Below are positions 33,293-45,629 of a stretch of DNA of 64,000 nt, piece by piece; the stretch's first letter is position 1; every line of letters starts with the position of its first letter. Both the position numbers and the translations under genes were made by a program. The notes beneath the pieces are model-generated. The model had not been told where the DNA came from. It did no database searches and saw only the letters and a list, made by a program, of their open reading frames with translations. This stretch comes from Salarias fasciatus (Eukaryota; Chordata; Actinopteri; Blenniiformes; Blenniidae): NCBI RefSeq assembly GCF_902148845.1, contig NC_043748.1, forward strand, positions 12,988,445 through 13,052,444, written 5' to 3'.

Positions 33293-36200
33293 ACAGAGGA
33301 AAACTCACATTACTGGCTTTGGTCTTAATCCTGTTATTTGCTCCGTGGGTTTGTGCAAACATTTGCATGATGATGCTTTTTGAGTTATTTTTTTTGGGGG
33401 GGGGGAGGGGGGAAACTGCTCAGAGTGAAATCTTGCGCACAGCCATGTGTATTTTAAAGGCAGTAAAAATAATGACTTTGTGTTTGTTGTTGCAGCGCAG
33501 GAAGGATTCATCAAGCCGCGGGATAAATCCACGTTTGTGAAAAGATTGACAGTTCTGCTGCAGCGATGGGGGAGTTTTATGTATTTTAATGCCTTTCAAA
33601 TATACAGTTGGTGGTATTTTCACCCGTTAATGTACATTTTATCTGATGTATTCTCATATTGTCATATTGCCTTCATTTTTATTAGTGTGTGTTTGAAAAT
33701 GGCTTCTGTAATATCCTCATATTTTGACACGAGCGTGTTGCTTCATGCCGTTTTGTTTATTATCTCACTCCTTTGTTGAATTATTAATGTGAATAGCTCT
33801 CATGCTTCTTTCAAAACAGCGGTGTAGCGGCGAGCACTTTGTTTCAGACTGAAAATATTCCCAGTTTGAATCCGGCTGAGGTGGAAAGAATTCCTATTTG
33901 AATGTTTGTCATGTGTGTTCATGTGTTTTCTGACTTTACAGTACCAGTCGATGTAAAATTGTAAAAAATAATCTCAGCTAATAGAAAGTATCAAAACGCA
34001 CATCTCAGTTCCAAACATGGTGTTGTTGCCGTTCATCATCAGGTTTCAGTCTTCAACACGGTGATCTGGAGCTCCAGCATGTGAGCAAAGCCACAACCGA
34101 AGCATTGATATTCCAGCATCGATCCAAAAACAGACATAAGTGGTATCGATCAGCCGTCACTGAGCAGCAGAACATTTCTCACTCATCCAGCTGCAGCAGC
34201 AGAAACAGAGTCCGATGAACCGTCCTGAGTGTTTCAGCCCATTAATAATCAGTTTTATTGGTTTGAGGGATTTAATTATCAGCGTTTATGTTTCGTGTGA
34301 GTTACACACATCTAATAAAAGCCTCTTCGTTTAATGAATGCAACAGCGTTTAGCTGTAGTTAGAACTATTGTTGCCTTGCAGAACCCGACAAGATGATCT
34401 GATTGATTTTAAACCTCCATCAACTTTATTCCCTCTTACCTTGAAAACCATTAATACATGACCTGTTTTGTTTAATTGCATTTTGAAATGTTTTGAGTGC
34501 AGTCTTTACTTTTCTCTGTTTTCTTGCTGTGCATTATTTGTCTATGACATTGTGTACTTTGCAGCAATAGTTCTCAAAAGCTATGTTTTTGGAGTGTGGC
34601 TCCATCAGAGAGCAAAGCATTAAACTCTTATTTTAGGGAACCAGCTTGTGTCTGTGTCGTTTTGGAGAAAGCTACCAGCAGCGTTTCTTTTCCAGAGGAA
34701 CAGACGAGCAGCAGGGTTGCTGAATTAGATTAACTCTGATATGTTACTTTGCTGGATTTGGCAACTTGTTCGACAAAATGAAACAAGTTTCTGTGTTTCA
34801 GTATAATTCAATGCAGATTTAAACCTGACTTTAATGTCACCAGTGTGCTGAAAAGGGAAAGGGAAAAAAAAGGTTAACCAGGACACTGAGCATTGCTGAT
34901 TTAGATTGTGTTTTTTAAATTGTTCTTTTTAAGCAGGCAGTTCCTCCACCCGTCGTCTGCTCCTCTTCATCCACCTGAGAGCTGCTGCAGGCTGGAGTGT
35001 TGCTGAGGTCTGGACCGACCATCAGGGTAAACAAACAAACACACTCAAGCTCACACCTATGAGGGTTTTCGAGTCACCATTTAGCCTCAAATCCATGTTT
35101 TTTTGGGCTGTGGAGGGAAACCAGAGTTCCTGGAGAAAACCAGGCTCAAACAAAGAGAGAACATGCAAACTCCAGCCCTGCAGGTTTACTGGAGACGTCA
35201 GCAAAAACACAACAAAGCCTTCAAACTAATCATTTTTTAAGCTGAAGATCAGCCTGTAACACACCACAGCCTGCCTGCAGATCAGAAGAAGTTGTTCTTT
35301 CCCCCTAGAGAGCCGCCGAAACGCCACAGATCGAAAAAGAAGCTTCTTACTGCCCGATTGTTGTTCCTCTGCTGCCACAACTGAACTTATCCTGAGGTTG
35401 AATTCTTGAAGTCTGCGACTGAAACCAGACGGGAAGCACCGGCAGTGACCCGGTCAGTCGGAATACACCCTGTACACCAAACATGAGGTCTGTGGGCCAA
35501 AGCTGGTCCACAAGAGGCTCTAATCTGGACAACAAACCGTCAAGCAAATGTTGAGATTGGAATACTTTTCATGTATTCTCTTTACCAAAGTAAAAACAAC
35601 ACAAAAAGACTTTAAAGTCTAGATTTAAAGGTCATAATTGCACTGTTGTACCAGTTCAGTCCATTCAGGATGAAACAGCACAGTATCTGACCTCTCAACT
35701 ATGCGTTAGACCCTGCCGTCAGGACAAAGTTAAACCTGTGCACCGAGCTGAAAACTGCACAAAAGTTTTCATTTAATCATTTAAAACAAATAAGAAAACA
35801 TCTCATACGTTTTCCATGACATATGTAGTTAAATATGCTGTTTGTAAAACCTGGGATTTTATTATAAGTGACTAACAATGAGACTATTTTCAGTTGTTAG
35901 AAATATTAAGCACTCGTTCCTCATCCCTCCATCCGCTTGTGGTAAAAACAACTTTTCCCTTTCTCAAGTTTCCTCCCACAAACTCTTCAAACAAACATCC
36001 CGTTGTTTCTAAATGTTGCTTTCTTTATGTCGGAAATGGCTGCGGCCTGCAATAAAACACACACACACACTCATATACACACACACAAAAAAAGCCATCG
36101 TATTAAAATTATGTCACATAATGTGGTACGGTGTTATTTTTTCCCTTTACAGTCTCTGCTGCACTGAATGACCTACATGTGAAGAAATGTGGGCGAGCAG

Positions 36201-36879
36201 GAGAACTCTGACATCTCCAGGCTGCCAGCTGCCATTACTGCCTCGGCGTTTCATTAGACCCAAAAACACACTGCAGAGGCAGAAAACTAACAGGCGCTAA
36301 CGCTAACTGCCTCTTTATAGTCTCTCCTCTGAAGGTTCAGTCAGTTTTATCGGGGCGAGCTGAGCGAGAGGCCGCAGGAGTCCAAGAAAGTATCGGACGT
36401 GTGTGAGAAACTGGTGGGAGTCCGAGCTGATCTATGTCCTTGAAAGACATTTCCAGTTGGCTCACACACTCGTCTTCTCCTCACCTATGCTTGAAAACAA
36501 ACACACACCTTTTGGACTCCCTATTCTCAGTGTGTGTGTCCAAAATGCTGCAATTCAATACAGCAACGTCCCATTGGAGTGATTTTTTTCTTTTTTTTTT
36601 AGATTGATGTACATTAAGAATCTGACGCATTTCACACTAAACAATACAATCAACAAGCAGCGTCACAACCTTTTATTGATTAGCGACCTTTCACATTTCT
36701 TCCTGTAACCTCAAAACCGATTCATTAAAGTAGTTTCGGACTTTGTGATTGTTGCAACTCCTGCAGGATTTTTGTCAGAATTCTGAAGAAACTTGCTTAA
36801 AAGTTTAATGATGTGCAAAGTGCATGAAACATAGTTATGGTTTGTGCATTTTCAAACATGCACTCATCCATTTATCCAG

Positions 36880-36880
<1 letters not shown>

Positions 36881-36916
<36 letters not shown>
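36881..36916. repeat. (CA)n microsatellite
   Basis: Eighteen CA units in a row. Confidence 0.97.
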
Positions 36917-36918
<2 letters not shown>

Positions 36919-37568
36919 CAAACTGTTTTTCAACCTGAAAATGGAAAATAAACATGCATGCACAGGGAAAACACAAACTATCCCTGACACCACTTGTATA
37001 TTTCAGCTACTTTCCTTATTTTTGCAAATGATAGATTATATTGGAAGACACAGGAACTCAGAGCTCAGTGGTTTACACCATAAAATATAATCATGTAAAT
37101 CAATCTTTTTCAACACTTATTGCTATTTAGCCCTTCAATATGCTCACAAAGCAAAAATGAAAGGAAATGTGTTCCTTAAACACAGTTTAACTTTTTTTTA
37201 ATATATTTAAACTAAACCATTTTAAATAAACTGCAGTTCTTTACACCCAATACTTAAATAAGACTCGGACTATTCGGACATTTTCAGATATATGCAATAT
37301 AAAATGGCCATACATATGATCACTTTTCCCCTGAGTTAGAAATCCACTGAAGTGCACGTTTATTACAAGATGAAGATTTTAAACACGTAGACGAGAGTTC
37401 AGTCCAGCAGAACAATACAGCTCAGCGTGTTTGTAATGAAATAAACAATAAGTGTGTGAAGACGTTTAAAACCACACTGCACCAAAAAATACTCCAGAAG
37501 AAGAGCAGTTGCTGGAGTTTGCAGTCATTCTGCTGCAGCGTCCCAGGTGAGAGTGATGGATCGAATAT

Positions 37569-37594
37569 GTGTGTGTGTGTGTGTGTGTGTGTGT
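37569..37594. repeat. (GT)n microsatellite
   Basis: About thirteen GT units, some 175 bases upstream of the bglap TATA box. Confidence 0.95.
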
Positions 37595-37767
37595 TTCTGT
37601 AAACTGGGGATGTGCGTCTGCTCATGTAAACCCACACAAATGAGCATAATTCTTTTTCCTCTTTCTTACATGATTTGTGCAGAGGTGTGTGTCTGTGCAG
37701 CTGTGTGGGTGTGTGATACATGACTCCCCAGCCAATCCCCTGCCCACGCCTCGCCGCGGGCCACGTC

Positions 37768-37773
37768 TATAAA
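37768..37773 (+). promoter_or_regulatory. bglap: bglap TATA box
   Basis: TATAAA 96 bases before the bglap start codon, in the context CACGTCTATAAACCC. The spacing fits a 5' UTR of about 65-70 bases in the same exon as the ATG. Confidence 0.65.
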
Positions 37774-37868
37774 CCCACTGCCTGCTGATGGATGTGTGGC
37801 TAAAAGGAAGAAGGTCAGAGGAAAAGACTGACAGAGTCAAAAGTCACTGCCTGATATCTGCTGAAGCC

Positions 37869-38031
37869 ATGAAGACGCTGGTCATCCTGTTCCTCTGCAC
37901 CCTGGCAGTCGTCTGTGTGAGCTCAGGTACGATCAATACACCCTCAACACACACACACACACACACACACACAGTGCAACTTTTTAAATGTAACATGAGT
38001 TGTGATTCAGTCCCTCTGCCTCAGCTGAATC

Positions 38032-38123
<92 letters not shown>

Positions 38124-40435
38124 ACAGATGCTGCGACCGGACCTCAGCCTGCCAGTGAGGACGCAGGTTTGAACGCCATTCAGTCATATCAGTTATTACA
38201 TTAACCCTTTATTGTCCGACTGACCAGATGAGCTGCTTTCTAGATCTGACCTTTTTAAGTTAAAGACAACTACAAAACTCATCACCTTTTTTTTTTCACT
38301 AGTGATGATTAGAACATAATTTAGAGACATTCAGGGAGAATTTTATCTCATTTAAAGACTTTTTAAGCGGAGTGTTGTGAAGTATTTTGCCATTTTGGTC
38401 AGATGAAAATGAAAATGAAATGTTGTGGGGGGGGAGTTTCAAATGTGTTTTAACTTTAGTGCTCAACAAATCCTTTAACAACATCAACAGCTTAACAAAA
38501 AATGTCCTTTGGACTGATGTTGAAATATTTGCTAATTTCAAGATTTCATTTCAATGACCTTTCGGGTTCCTTAAAATAAAACAAAACAAAGCAAAATGTA
38601 ACAAATAAACAATATTGAATTATATCGATATTTTTTATATTAGGAAAAATAAAGGAGCTGTGTTTGTATATGTCACATTTTATTAGCATAAAAACAAAGT
38701 ATTTGTACTTCATTACTGAGCTTAATTTGAATTTCCAGGTTCCCTGGACTTAACTTCTGATTTTTTGTTTACTTTTGACACTTATTTTTACATTTAAACA
38801 AAAATATGTTAGCTTTCACCTCCTTGTAATCTTCAAAGTAAAAAAGTTATCATTAATATCTCAGTGCTGAAACTTTCTGATTCTTCATCAAATTCCTTCC
38901 AATTGAAATTCTTTGCATTGAATTCTTGGTGAGTTTTTTTTTTTTTTTTTTATCCATTTCAGAAAACGTTCAGAAGGTTATTTACAAAATAATTTCATTC
39001 CCAACTCAAAACTCTGATCCCAGTTGGATCCTCCGATGGTTTTTAACTGATGGTGCATTTTCACTGCATCATGATTTGTTTTGATGAGATAAAGGATTAA
39101 ACCCTCAGCCTTGAGACTGAATGATCCTGAGCCGCAGCTGATTGATCTGCTGTTCACTTATAACATGTCGAAAATGTACCAACATAAATCAAGTTGAAAA
39201 TTATTTACGCTTGAATATATTCCTTTAATTAACTTAGATTAAAGTGTGGTAGATGAATGAAATGTTTTTAATTCTACTGAAATAGAATCCATTTGGCAAC
39301 TTCTGCATTTTGGCAGCGAGCCCAATCAAAGAAGAACATGATGAACGTTTCCAAAAAGCCTTGGAAGTTATAATCAGGCTAAAGCTGAAATTTAAATATG
39401 AGCTTAAATTGAAGGGCTGAAGATAAAAGAGTAAAAGTTACAGTTGAGGAGTAATGACGGGTTAACTGAACACTGGACGTCCGCCTGCTGCAGGCCGCAG
39501 CGCCGATCACACATCCAGCAAGATGTGGTCAGATCTTACTCTGAGACTTTGAGTGTACGAGGAGTTATATTTTCATTATTGATAAATAAGTTTTACTGTT
39601 ACTGACTGGTTTTTGACTTGTTTGACAGTGTTATATAAATGTGATATTAATAAAGTATCTTTTCAAAGCAACATTGTACTTTTATCCTCACAGTTGTTGT
39701 CGGTGTTGCATTTTTAATGAAGCATGAAAAACAGCCGCTGCAGTAAAAATGAAGGTTTTGAAGGTCCACAAATAGTGAAGTTGCCGATATAAAAGTAAAT
39801 AGCTAATTTAATAATAAGAGCTTCAGCCTTGTTTCAGAGACAGTTGCATCAGTCCTGCAGCTTTACTGTGAGCTTCCTCTGAACATTTAATGCATAAATA
39901 ACTGAATGGTATCATTAATATTCACTCCTTTCATGAATAAAATTCAGCCCGGTGTGTAGAATCCACATGAACTTGAACATATTACTCACATATACAGGTA
40001 GAAAAAAAATGAACACATTAATATCATTATCATTAATGCTATTCTCACATGAATATTCCAGATGTTCAACCATCGGAGAGGGAAATGATCAGAAGTGTGT
40101 TTAAAGCTCGGTCTCCTGAAACTGTGTTAAATGTGTGCAGAGATGTTTGTGGAGCGGCAGCAGGCGTCCACGGTGGTGAGGCAGAGGAGAGCAGCAGGAC
40201 AGCTGTCTCTGGTGCAGCTGGAGAGGTGAGCCCTTCATCCTCCTCCTCCTCCTCACTGACTATTGATCACCCAACATGCTGTTTGGCTCGGACACCGGGC
40301 CGTGAATGACGTTTGGCTCCGTCTCCTCTCAGCCTCAGGGAGGTGTGTGAGGCCAACCTGGGCTGTGAGGACATGATGGACACTCACGGCATCATCGCCG
40401 CCTACACCGCCTACTACGGGCCCATCCCCTACTAG
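37869..40435 (+). CDS. bglap: Osteocalcin (bone Gla protein) precursor
   Basis: Secreted vitamin K-dependent, hydroxyapatite-binding protein made by osteoblasts. Exons 37869..37926, 38128..38166, 40141..40225 and 40333..40435 join in phase to 94 residues. Residues 1-19 are a signal peptide. The propeptide holds the carboxylase recognition segment [13 protein letters not shown] and the furin-type site RQRR at 46-49. The mature part (50-94, 45 residues) has the Gla domain with Glu60, Glu64 and Glu67 around the disulphide Cys66/Cys72, and ends in [12 protein letters not shown]. This is the fish form and differs little from what I remember of sea bream. Intron 1 is only 201 bases and is built largely of a CA run and a GT run; intron 2 is about 2 kb. 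Being next to mgp fits the known tandem origin of the two genes in fish. Two AATAAA signals follow at 40573 and 40583. Confidence 0.96.
37947..37973. repeat. (AC)n microsatellite near the bglap intron 1 donor
   Basis: Thirteen and a half AC units starting 20 bases into the intron. It is complementary to the GT tract at the other end of the same intron. Confidence 0.97.
38034..38120. repeat. (TG)n microsatellite abutting the bglap exon 2 acceptor
   Basis: Eighty-seven bases of pure TG ending seven bases before exon 2 (TTGACAG|). It occupies the place normally held by a polypyrimidine tract. Confidence 0.97.
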
Positions 40436-40572
40436 AGGCCCGGCCGCCGCCCGCTCACTGCTTTCCTTCCGCTCAGCAGGACTTCTGAGAGGGTCTCAGA
40501 TGTCTGACGATATTTGGCATGTCTTCTTTTCTTTCCTGCAAAAAGCTGCTGTAGGGTAGTCTGACGAAATGA

Positions 40573-40588
40573 AATAAAGAGAAATAAA
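40573..40588 (+). terminator. bglap: bglap polyadenylation signals
   Basis: Two AATAAA hexamers (40573-40578 and 40583-40588) about 140 bases after the stop codon. Confidence 0.7.
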
Positions 40589-40639
40589 CTCTTCAGTGTT
40601 TGATTTTCTTTGAATGTTTTCTCTCTAATGGACCTGAAG

Positions 40640-42629
40640 AAAAAAAAAAAAAAGCTTAAAATCCAATATCAAATCTTTTATATTTATACAAAGTGTGGTA
40701 CATTAAAAAACAGTTACAACAACCTCAGCAGCACATTCTCATCGATACTTTATACGCTGAGAGGGTAAAGTTCTTAAAACAGGTCAGCCACATAAAACGA
40801 AGCATTAATATTTTATGGGTGAATAAAACCATGTTTTAAAAAAAAAGGATTCAGGTTGAACAGGCAGCCAGCGAGCGCCACATCCGATCAGAGGACCGGC
40901 TGCTGTTTTATGAACCATCATCAGACCTCTGAAGGTTCATGAATGATCACCTCAGTGTCCTCAAGTGGCAGGAGCGGCTGTATGCTGCTGTCCATTATTT
41001 CAGCATCAAACATTCAAACAAAAACTCTCAGTTAGAAAAGTGTCATGAGAGGATTCAGCTGATTCATCCTTTATGATATGAAACTATAACGACTGTTTTT
41101 ATGTGATGAGATTCATCCCCATATAAACGTTTCTGTTGAAATGAAGATTTTCATCTCCTGGAACAGTGAAACTTCCACTGGAACAATTTGGTCACTTTTA
41201 TTCATATCAAGTCAAATTGAGAGTTTTTCCAAGATGCAAGAGACCTGGTTGCAGTGGAACTAAAGCTGCAGTGGCAGCTTGTGACCACTAGATGTCCTCG
41301 TCAGCAGGATGTTGATGCAGGAGGGCTTCAGTCTCCTCACTCAACATCTGGATCTTCTCACATCCAGGTGTGTTGACGCAGGGAAACCTCAACTGACTTG
41401 GATTTGTTTTAATTTACAGATTTGTAGCAAAACACTGGAATGGAATTGCCCCTTCAGTTATTTCAACGAGTTTCAAGCATTTTCTCATTTTTAATGTGTG
41501 ATAATTAAGGCTTCCTGTTCAGGAATTCGAACAAACATTAGATATTTTGAAGCATCCAGATATTTCAAGATTTTGAGAGTAATTTTCTCTGTTAAAACGT
41601 GAATTATTCAGCTTTTTTTTTTAGTTGCTTCTGTATGTTCTGTGTTTCAATGAACTTTTTGAGCTGTGACGTCCTGAATTTGAACATCAGGTACTCTCCA
41701 GAAAGTGTTCGGTTTAAAATATTTTTCCTCATTGAGGCTGCATTATCAGTACACTGTATCATTCTTGAAATCAGTGCAGACAGTAGAGTCTATTCTTTGC
41801 ACATGTCCACAGAAGCAGCTCTATAAAAACTGAAGACTAAATTCCTTCAGACTTCCCTGTTTGGCTCGACGTCAAACTGAAACACTTGAGAGATGTTGTC
41901 TAGTTTGTCAAGTCTGCCAGGAAATCTCAGTGACCCGGTAGCAGACATTTTATTTTAATTTGCATCAGTAAACTTAAAATGAGAGACGACAAAACACTTG
42001 TCTGTGCCGATCAGAGTTTAGATACGGTGGAGTGCGATGCATGCTCTCTTCAGTCTATATAAACACACTTTGGATGGTTTTCCATGATTGTTTTCACCTG
42101 TTCTATCTAAGATGAAATACAAATAAACAATGTATAATTTTTGAAGACGTTTTGAGTAGATATGAAGTAGCATCAGGTTATAGTTTTATTTAAGACTCTG
42201 GATAAGATGAGCATCGGGGAGTTTAGGGATTCTCTCTTTGGACTCTGGTTTCCTCCTCAACACAAATACACACATTTCAGGTTCATCGGTAACACTGAAA
42301 TTGCTTTTGTGTGTGTGCTTGCACACGTCCATGTGTGTGTGTGCATGTGTGTCTTCAGCATCTTTCTGGAAATAATGAACATTTATTTGCATTTGACCTA
42401 ATTCGTATCGAATTTTAACAGATCTTCTTTTTCAGCATTTTTGGAGACAGTTTTAACATTTTATCTGTTTTCACTGGTTTTGCTCTTTTAAAGCACTTTT
42501 ACATGTTGTTTTTTTTTTTCAGTTAGTAACCTGGGGTCATTCCAGGTGTTTTTTGGGGTTTTTTTTAAAGCCATTTTATCTTTTTCTCCTCATCTCTTCT
42601 GGTTTCTGGAAAACTTCCCTGGTATGTAC

Positions 42630-42660
<31 letters not shown>

Positions 42661-43185
42661 AAAAACAAGTTGAATGTCATTCCATTTTCAGTCACTTTTA
42701 CTTCCACCCTGGGTGGGGTTTAGATAATTACCTAGGTATTTTTTATAGACATTTGGTGAACAATAGAGGGTGAGTAACTCTGTTTTTTGTTACCTCTAAC
42801 AACAGCAATAAATAACTAACTTCCCATTACCCGACAGTGGGTATGAGGGTGTGTGTGTGACTGCGTGACTGTGGCAGCCTGGGATCGGCTCCAGCCGGTC
42901 CTCCACTCTGCTGTTTTAAGAAGATGGACGGCCTGGTGGATTTCTCCTGTCACTCATGTGTGATTTGTGGACCCTTGAAACTGACTTTCATTTGTCAAGA
43001 ACAGTCAATGATTGCAAATTCTACAAGATTTCATGTTTTGACCCACAGGAAACAATCTTTACAAACGGAATAAAACAAAATGTACTTTTTCTATTGTTAT
43101 TGTAAGTGAGAACGGCACTGCTCTGTGACAACAGGAAGACTTGTTGAAGTTGTCAAGCTTGGCAGACATCGCTCCGCCTTTTTGT
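40640..43185. other. Region between bglap and the PH-FYVE gene, no gene seen
   Basis: AT-rich, with no recognised coding sequence. An interspersed repeat fragment lies at about 42830-42930 (TGGGATCGGCTCCAGCCGGT). An A-rich tract with CAAA repeats is at about 42636-42666. Confidence 0.45.
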
Positions 43186-43286
43186 TTTGTTACACATGGT
43201 TGAACATACTTCTGGATATGGAAATCCCCACAGAGGTGAGCCTTTAAAAGCTGCAGCCAGAGAAGAGCAGCAGCCTCCAGACCTGC

Positions 43287-43330
43287 AGATCTCCTCCAGA
43301 TCTCCTACAGATCTCCTCCAGATCTCCTCC
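43287..43330 (+). repeat. Four 11-bp tandem units just before the PH-FYVE start codon
   Basis: AGATCTCCTCC repeated four times, with one substitution in the second unit, ending 18 bases before the ATG. The unit is not a multiple of three. The upstream frame (from 43187) is open through it, but the family start is the downstream ATG. Confidence 0.85.
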
Positions 43331-43348
43331 AGGCTGCAAGCTGACAGG

Positions 43349-45293
43349 ATGAACCGGATGACCTTTGACCACGAGAACCAGAAGCGCATCCAGGCCGTGG
43401 AGAGCTCGTTTGGCCCGGCGGGGCAGACGCTGCTGAAGTCGGGGCGCATTCTGATGGGAGAGGGTCGTCTGATCAAGCAGTGTCGCAGGAAGAAGAAAGC
43501 AAAGGCTTTCTTCCTCTTTAACGACATTCTGGTTTACGGCAGCATCCTCCTGAACGGACGCTGGCACAACGAGCAGAGAATCATCCCTTTAGGTGAGATA
43601 CTCAGGTATTTTATGTATCCTCATGTATTCTTAGGGTATTTCTGCTACGGTAACTGGTGCTTTACTGATCGTTTTTTACTCTTTGTGGTAGTTCATTTAT
43701 ACTTTTTCTCTGTTATGGAACTATATTGATACTTTTTGACTCTTTATGATACTTTATTGGTACATTTTCATTACTACTGAAGCTTTATTGTCAGCAGTTA
43801 ATGGCAGGCACGCGCAGAGACATATAATTACAGTTACACTATATAATTAGTAAACTAAACATGGGATTGAAAGAGAACATGGAGCAGATTACATGCAAGT
43901 ATAGGAGTGAACACCACACACAGGAATGTGTATGTCGAATACCAATAAAGTAAATTACTGTGAATGCATGTATTTCAATAATTCATGAAAAGAATGTCCT
44001 GAATTAACTCTGCAGAGTTTCACTGAAGGTTGTTTCTAAAATCTACATCTGAATGTTGATTTGAGTTTCAAATCACACAAATTTGATCCAAATACATGAA
44101 GAGGAGGGATAATATGAACTTGTCTTTGGCATATTTATTTGAATAAACCATGCAAATGTGTTATCTAATGATGCTGCAATACATACGTCAGTGTAAAGAG
44201 TTTCTTAAATTATCTTATATTATTATTGTATAACATAATCCAGATTGCACGTGTTAATGCCTTCTAAAATTTCAGTGTCACTCATAATTACTGTTGATCT
44301 TTAACACGTTCTCCAATATAATGACTACAGTTACATTTGATGTAGATGTGACCAACAAAACATCCTCTCAGCTTTTTCTTTATGGATTTTAATTAAGTTT
44401 GAATGCTCAATGTTGTTCTGATGTAATGCTGGTTTTTCTCATTAATGCATCATTTCAAATGGTTTATTGCACTGTGGGCCATATTTTACAAAGAAAAAAA
44501 ACAAAGGCCTGTTTTGTACAAGAAGTTGTTACAAAACTTATAACAGAATACAGAGATCATTAAACATTGCGGCATTATTACATAACGAGGTGAATATTTA
44601 TCGCATGTTAAATAATGTAACATGCTTCATGCCTCTTCTCTGCAGGCGTTGTTCATGTTTTTGTTTCCATTAACGTCAGTCTCAACACCAGGGTGTGTTT
44701 TCTGTCTTTCAGAGGACATCCAGCTGCAGGACATGGAGGAAAACGAGGAGCTGAAGCATCAGTTCCTGATCCGTACTCCGCAGAAGTCCTTCTTCGTGTC
44801 GGCGCAGTCGTGTGAGGAGAAGCAGGCCTGGATGAGTCACATCAGGCAGTGCCAGGCCGCCCTGCAGAAGGCCGGCAGGACCAGGGCCTCCTCCTCCTTC
44901 GCCAACTCCTGGATCCCCGACCAGGCGGCCTTCAAGTGCATGCGCTGCTTCAGCAACTTTAGCGCCACCAGGCGCCGACACCACTGCAGAAAGTGCGGCT
45001 TCCTGGTCTGCAACCGCTGCTCCAAGCATCGTGCGGTGATCTCCCACATCCACCCCACCAAGATGCAGAGGATCTGCAGCCTGTGCCACGGCAAGCTCAA
45101 AGACGAAGGCGCGATTCGGCAGAGGGGCGGCAGCACGGGCAAGAACAGCACCGACGAGGAGGAGGAGGAGGACCTGGCGGAGTCCAGTGAAGAAGAGGAG
45201 CAAGACTTGATCCAGATCCACATTCCCAGTAACTGGCTGGACCTGCGTCACGGCACCTGGGGCCGGATGAGCAGAACGGAAGTACAACAGTAA
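43349..45293 (+). CDS. Phafin-type PH and FYVE domain protein (PLEKHF1/2-like)
   Basis: Endosomal adaptor. The PH and FYVE domains of this family bind phosphoinositides, chiefly PI3P, on early endosomes, and the human members act in endocytic and lysosomal traffic. Exons 43349..43592 and 44713..45293 join through codon G|AG to 274 residues (human 279 and 249). The start matches the family N-terminus (RIQAVESSFGPAGQ). The PH domain, about 30-132, includes the family phrase KAKAFFLFNDILVYGSI. The FYVE domain, about 150-212, has RRRHHCRKCG and all eight zinc cysteines (157, 160, 173, 176, 181, 184, 203, 206). An acidic stretch (TDEEEEEDLAESSEEEEQD) precedes an unusual C-terminus, DLRHGTWGRMSRTEVQQ. 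The sequence is about equally distant from PLEKHF1 and PLEKHF2, so no symbol is given. AATAAA follows at 45624. Confidence 0.88.
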
Positions 45294-45623
45294 AAACACA
45301 AATTCACTGCATGAAGTGAATTAATGTCTAGAGATACAAGCTCAGCCGTTTACAGGGCTTTCATTCAAATACAACACCAGAGGGCAAAGGCCAAGTTTCA
45401 ATAACAGTTTCTTGTGGATTTATAAATGAAGAAAAATTGAGATCTCTTTCCAGAAAATGCCTAACAAAGCAGGAGCAGAGGAAGAAGTAGCAGGATGTGT
45501 CATTTAAAACACCATTTCCACTGTCAGATGAAGAAAATATGATTAAAAACACTCTCTTGCTCTCTGCCCAAAGACTAATCCAGCTGGTTTCATTTGTTAG
45601 TTCATTAAAAGCACTCAGTTTTA

Positions 45624-45629
45624 AATAAA
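45624..45629 (+). terminator. Polyadenylation signal of the PH-FYVE gene
   Basis: AATAAA 331 bases after the stop codon; the first clear signal in the 3' region. Confidence 0.5.

Larger units (their letters stand above)
33390..37740. other. Region between mgp and bglap, no gene seen
   Basis: No coding sequence recognised. A G-rich run lies at 33398-33413, a reverse-oriented interspersed repeat (GGGAAACCAGAGTTCCTGGA) at about 35060-35180, and a GGCCCGTGGGCC-type repeat at about 35475-35535. A (CA)n microsatellite is at 36881-36916 and a (GT)n at 37569-37594. The 330-base open frame at 33447-33779 has no family features. Confidence 0.45.

Noticed and set aside
33447-33779. A 110-codon open frame just downstream of mgp
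   Set aside because: AT-rich hydrophobic translation with no recognisable motif, lying after the mgp polyadenylation signal; likely chance.
40063-40140. Alternative start of bglap exon 3 at a TATTCCAG acceptor
   Set aside because: It does not give the propeptide ([10 protein letters not shown]) in phase; the acceptor at 40139-40140 does.
43187-43348. Upstream in-frame start for the PH-FYVE protein
   Set aside because: The added 54 residues are largely translation of the 11-bp tandem repeat, and the family N-terminus aligns with the ATG at 43349.
44709-45299. A 196-residue antisense open frame over the PH-FYVE exon
   Set aside because: The sense frame encodes a complete FYVE domain with all zinc ligands; the antisense frame is a by-product of its codon usage.
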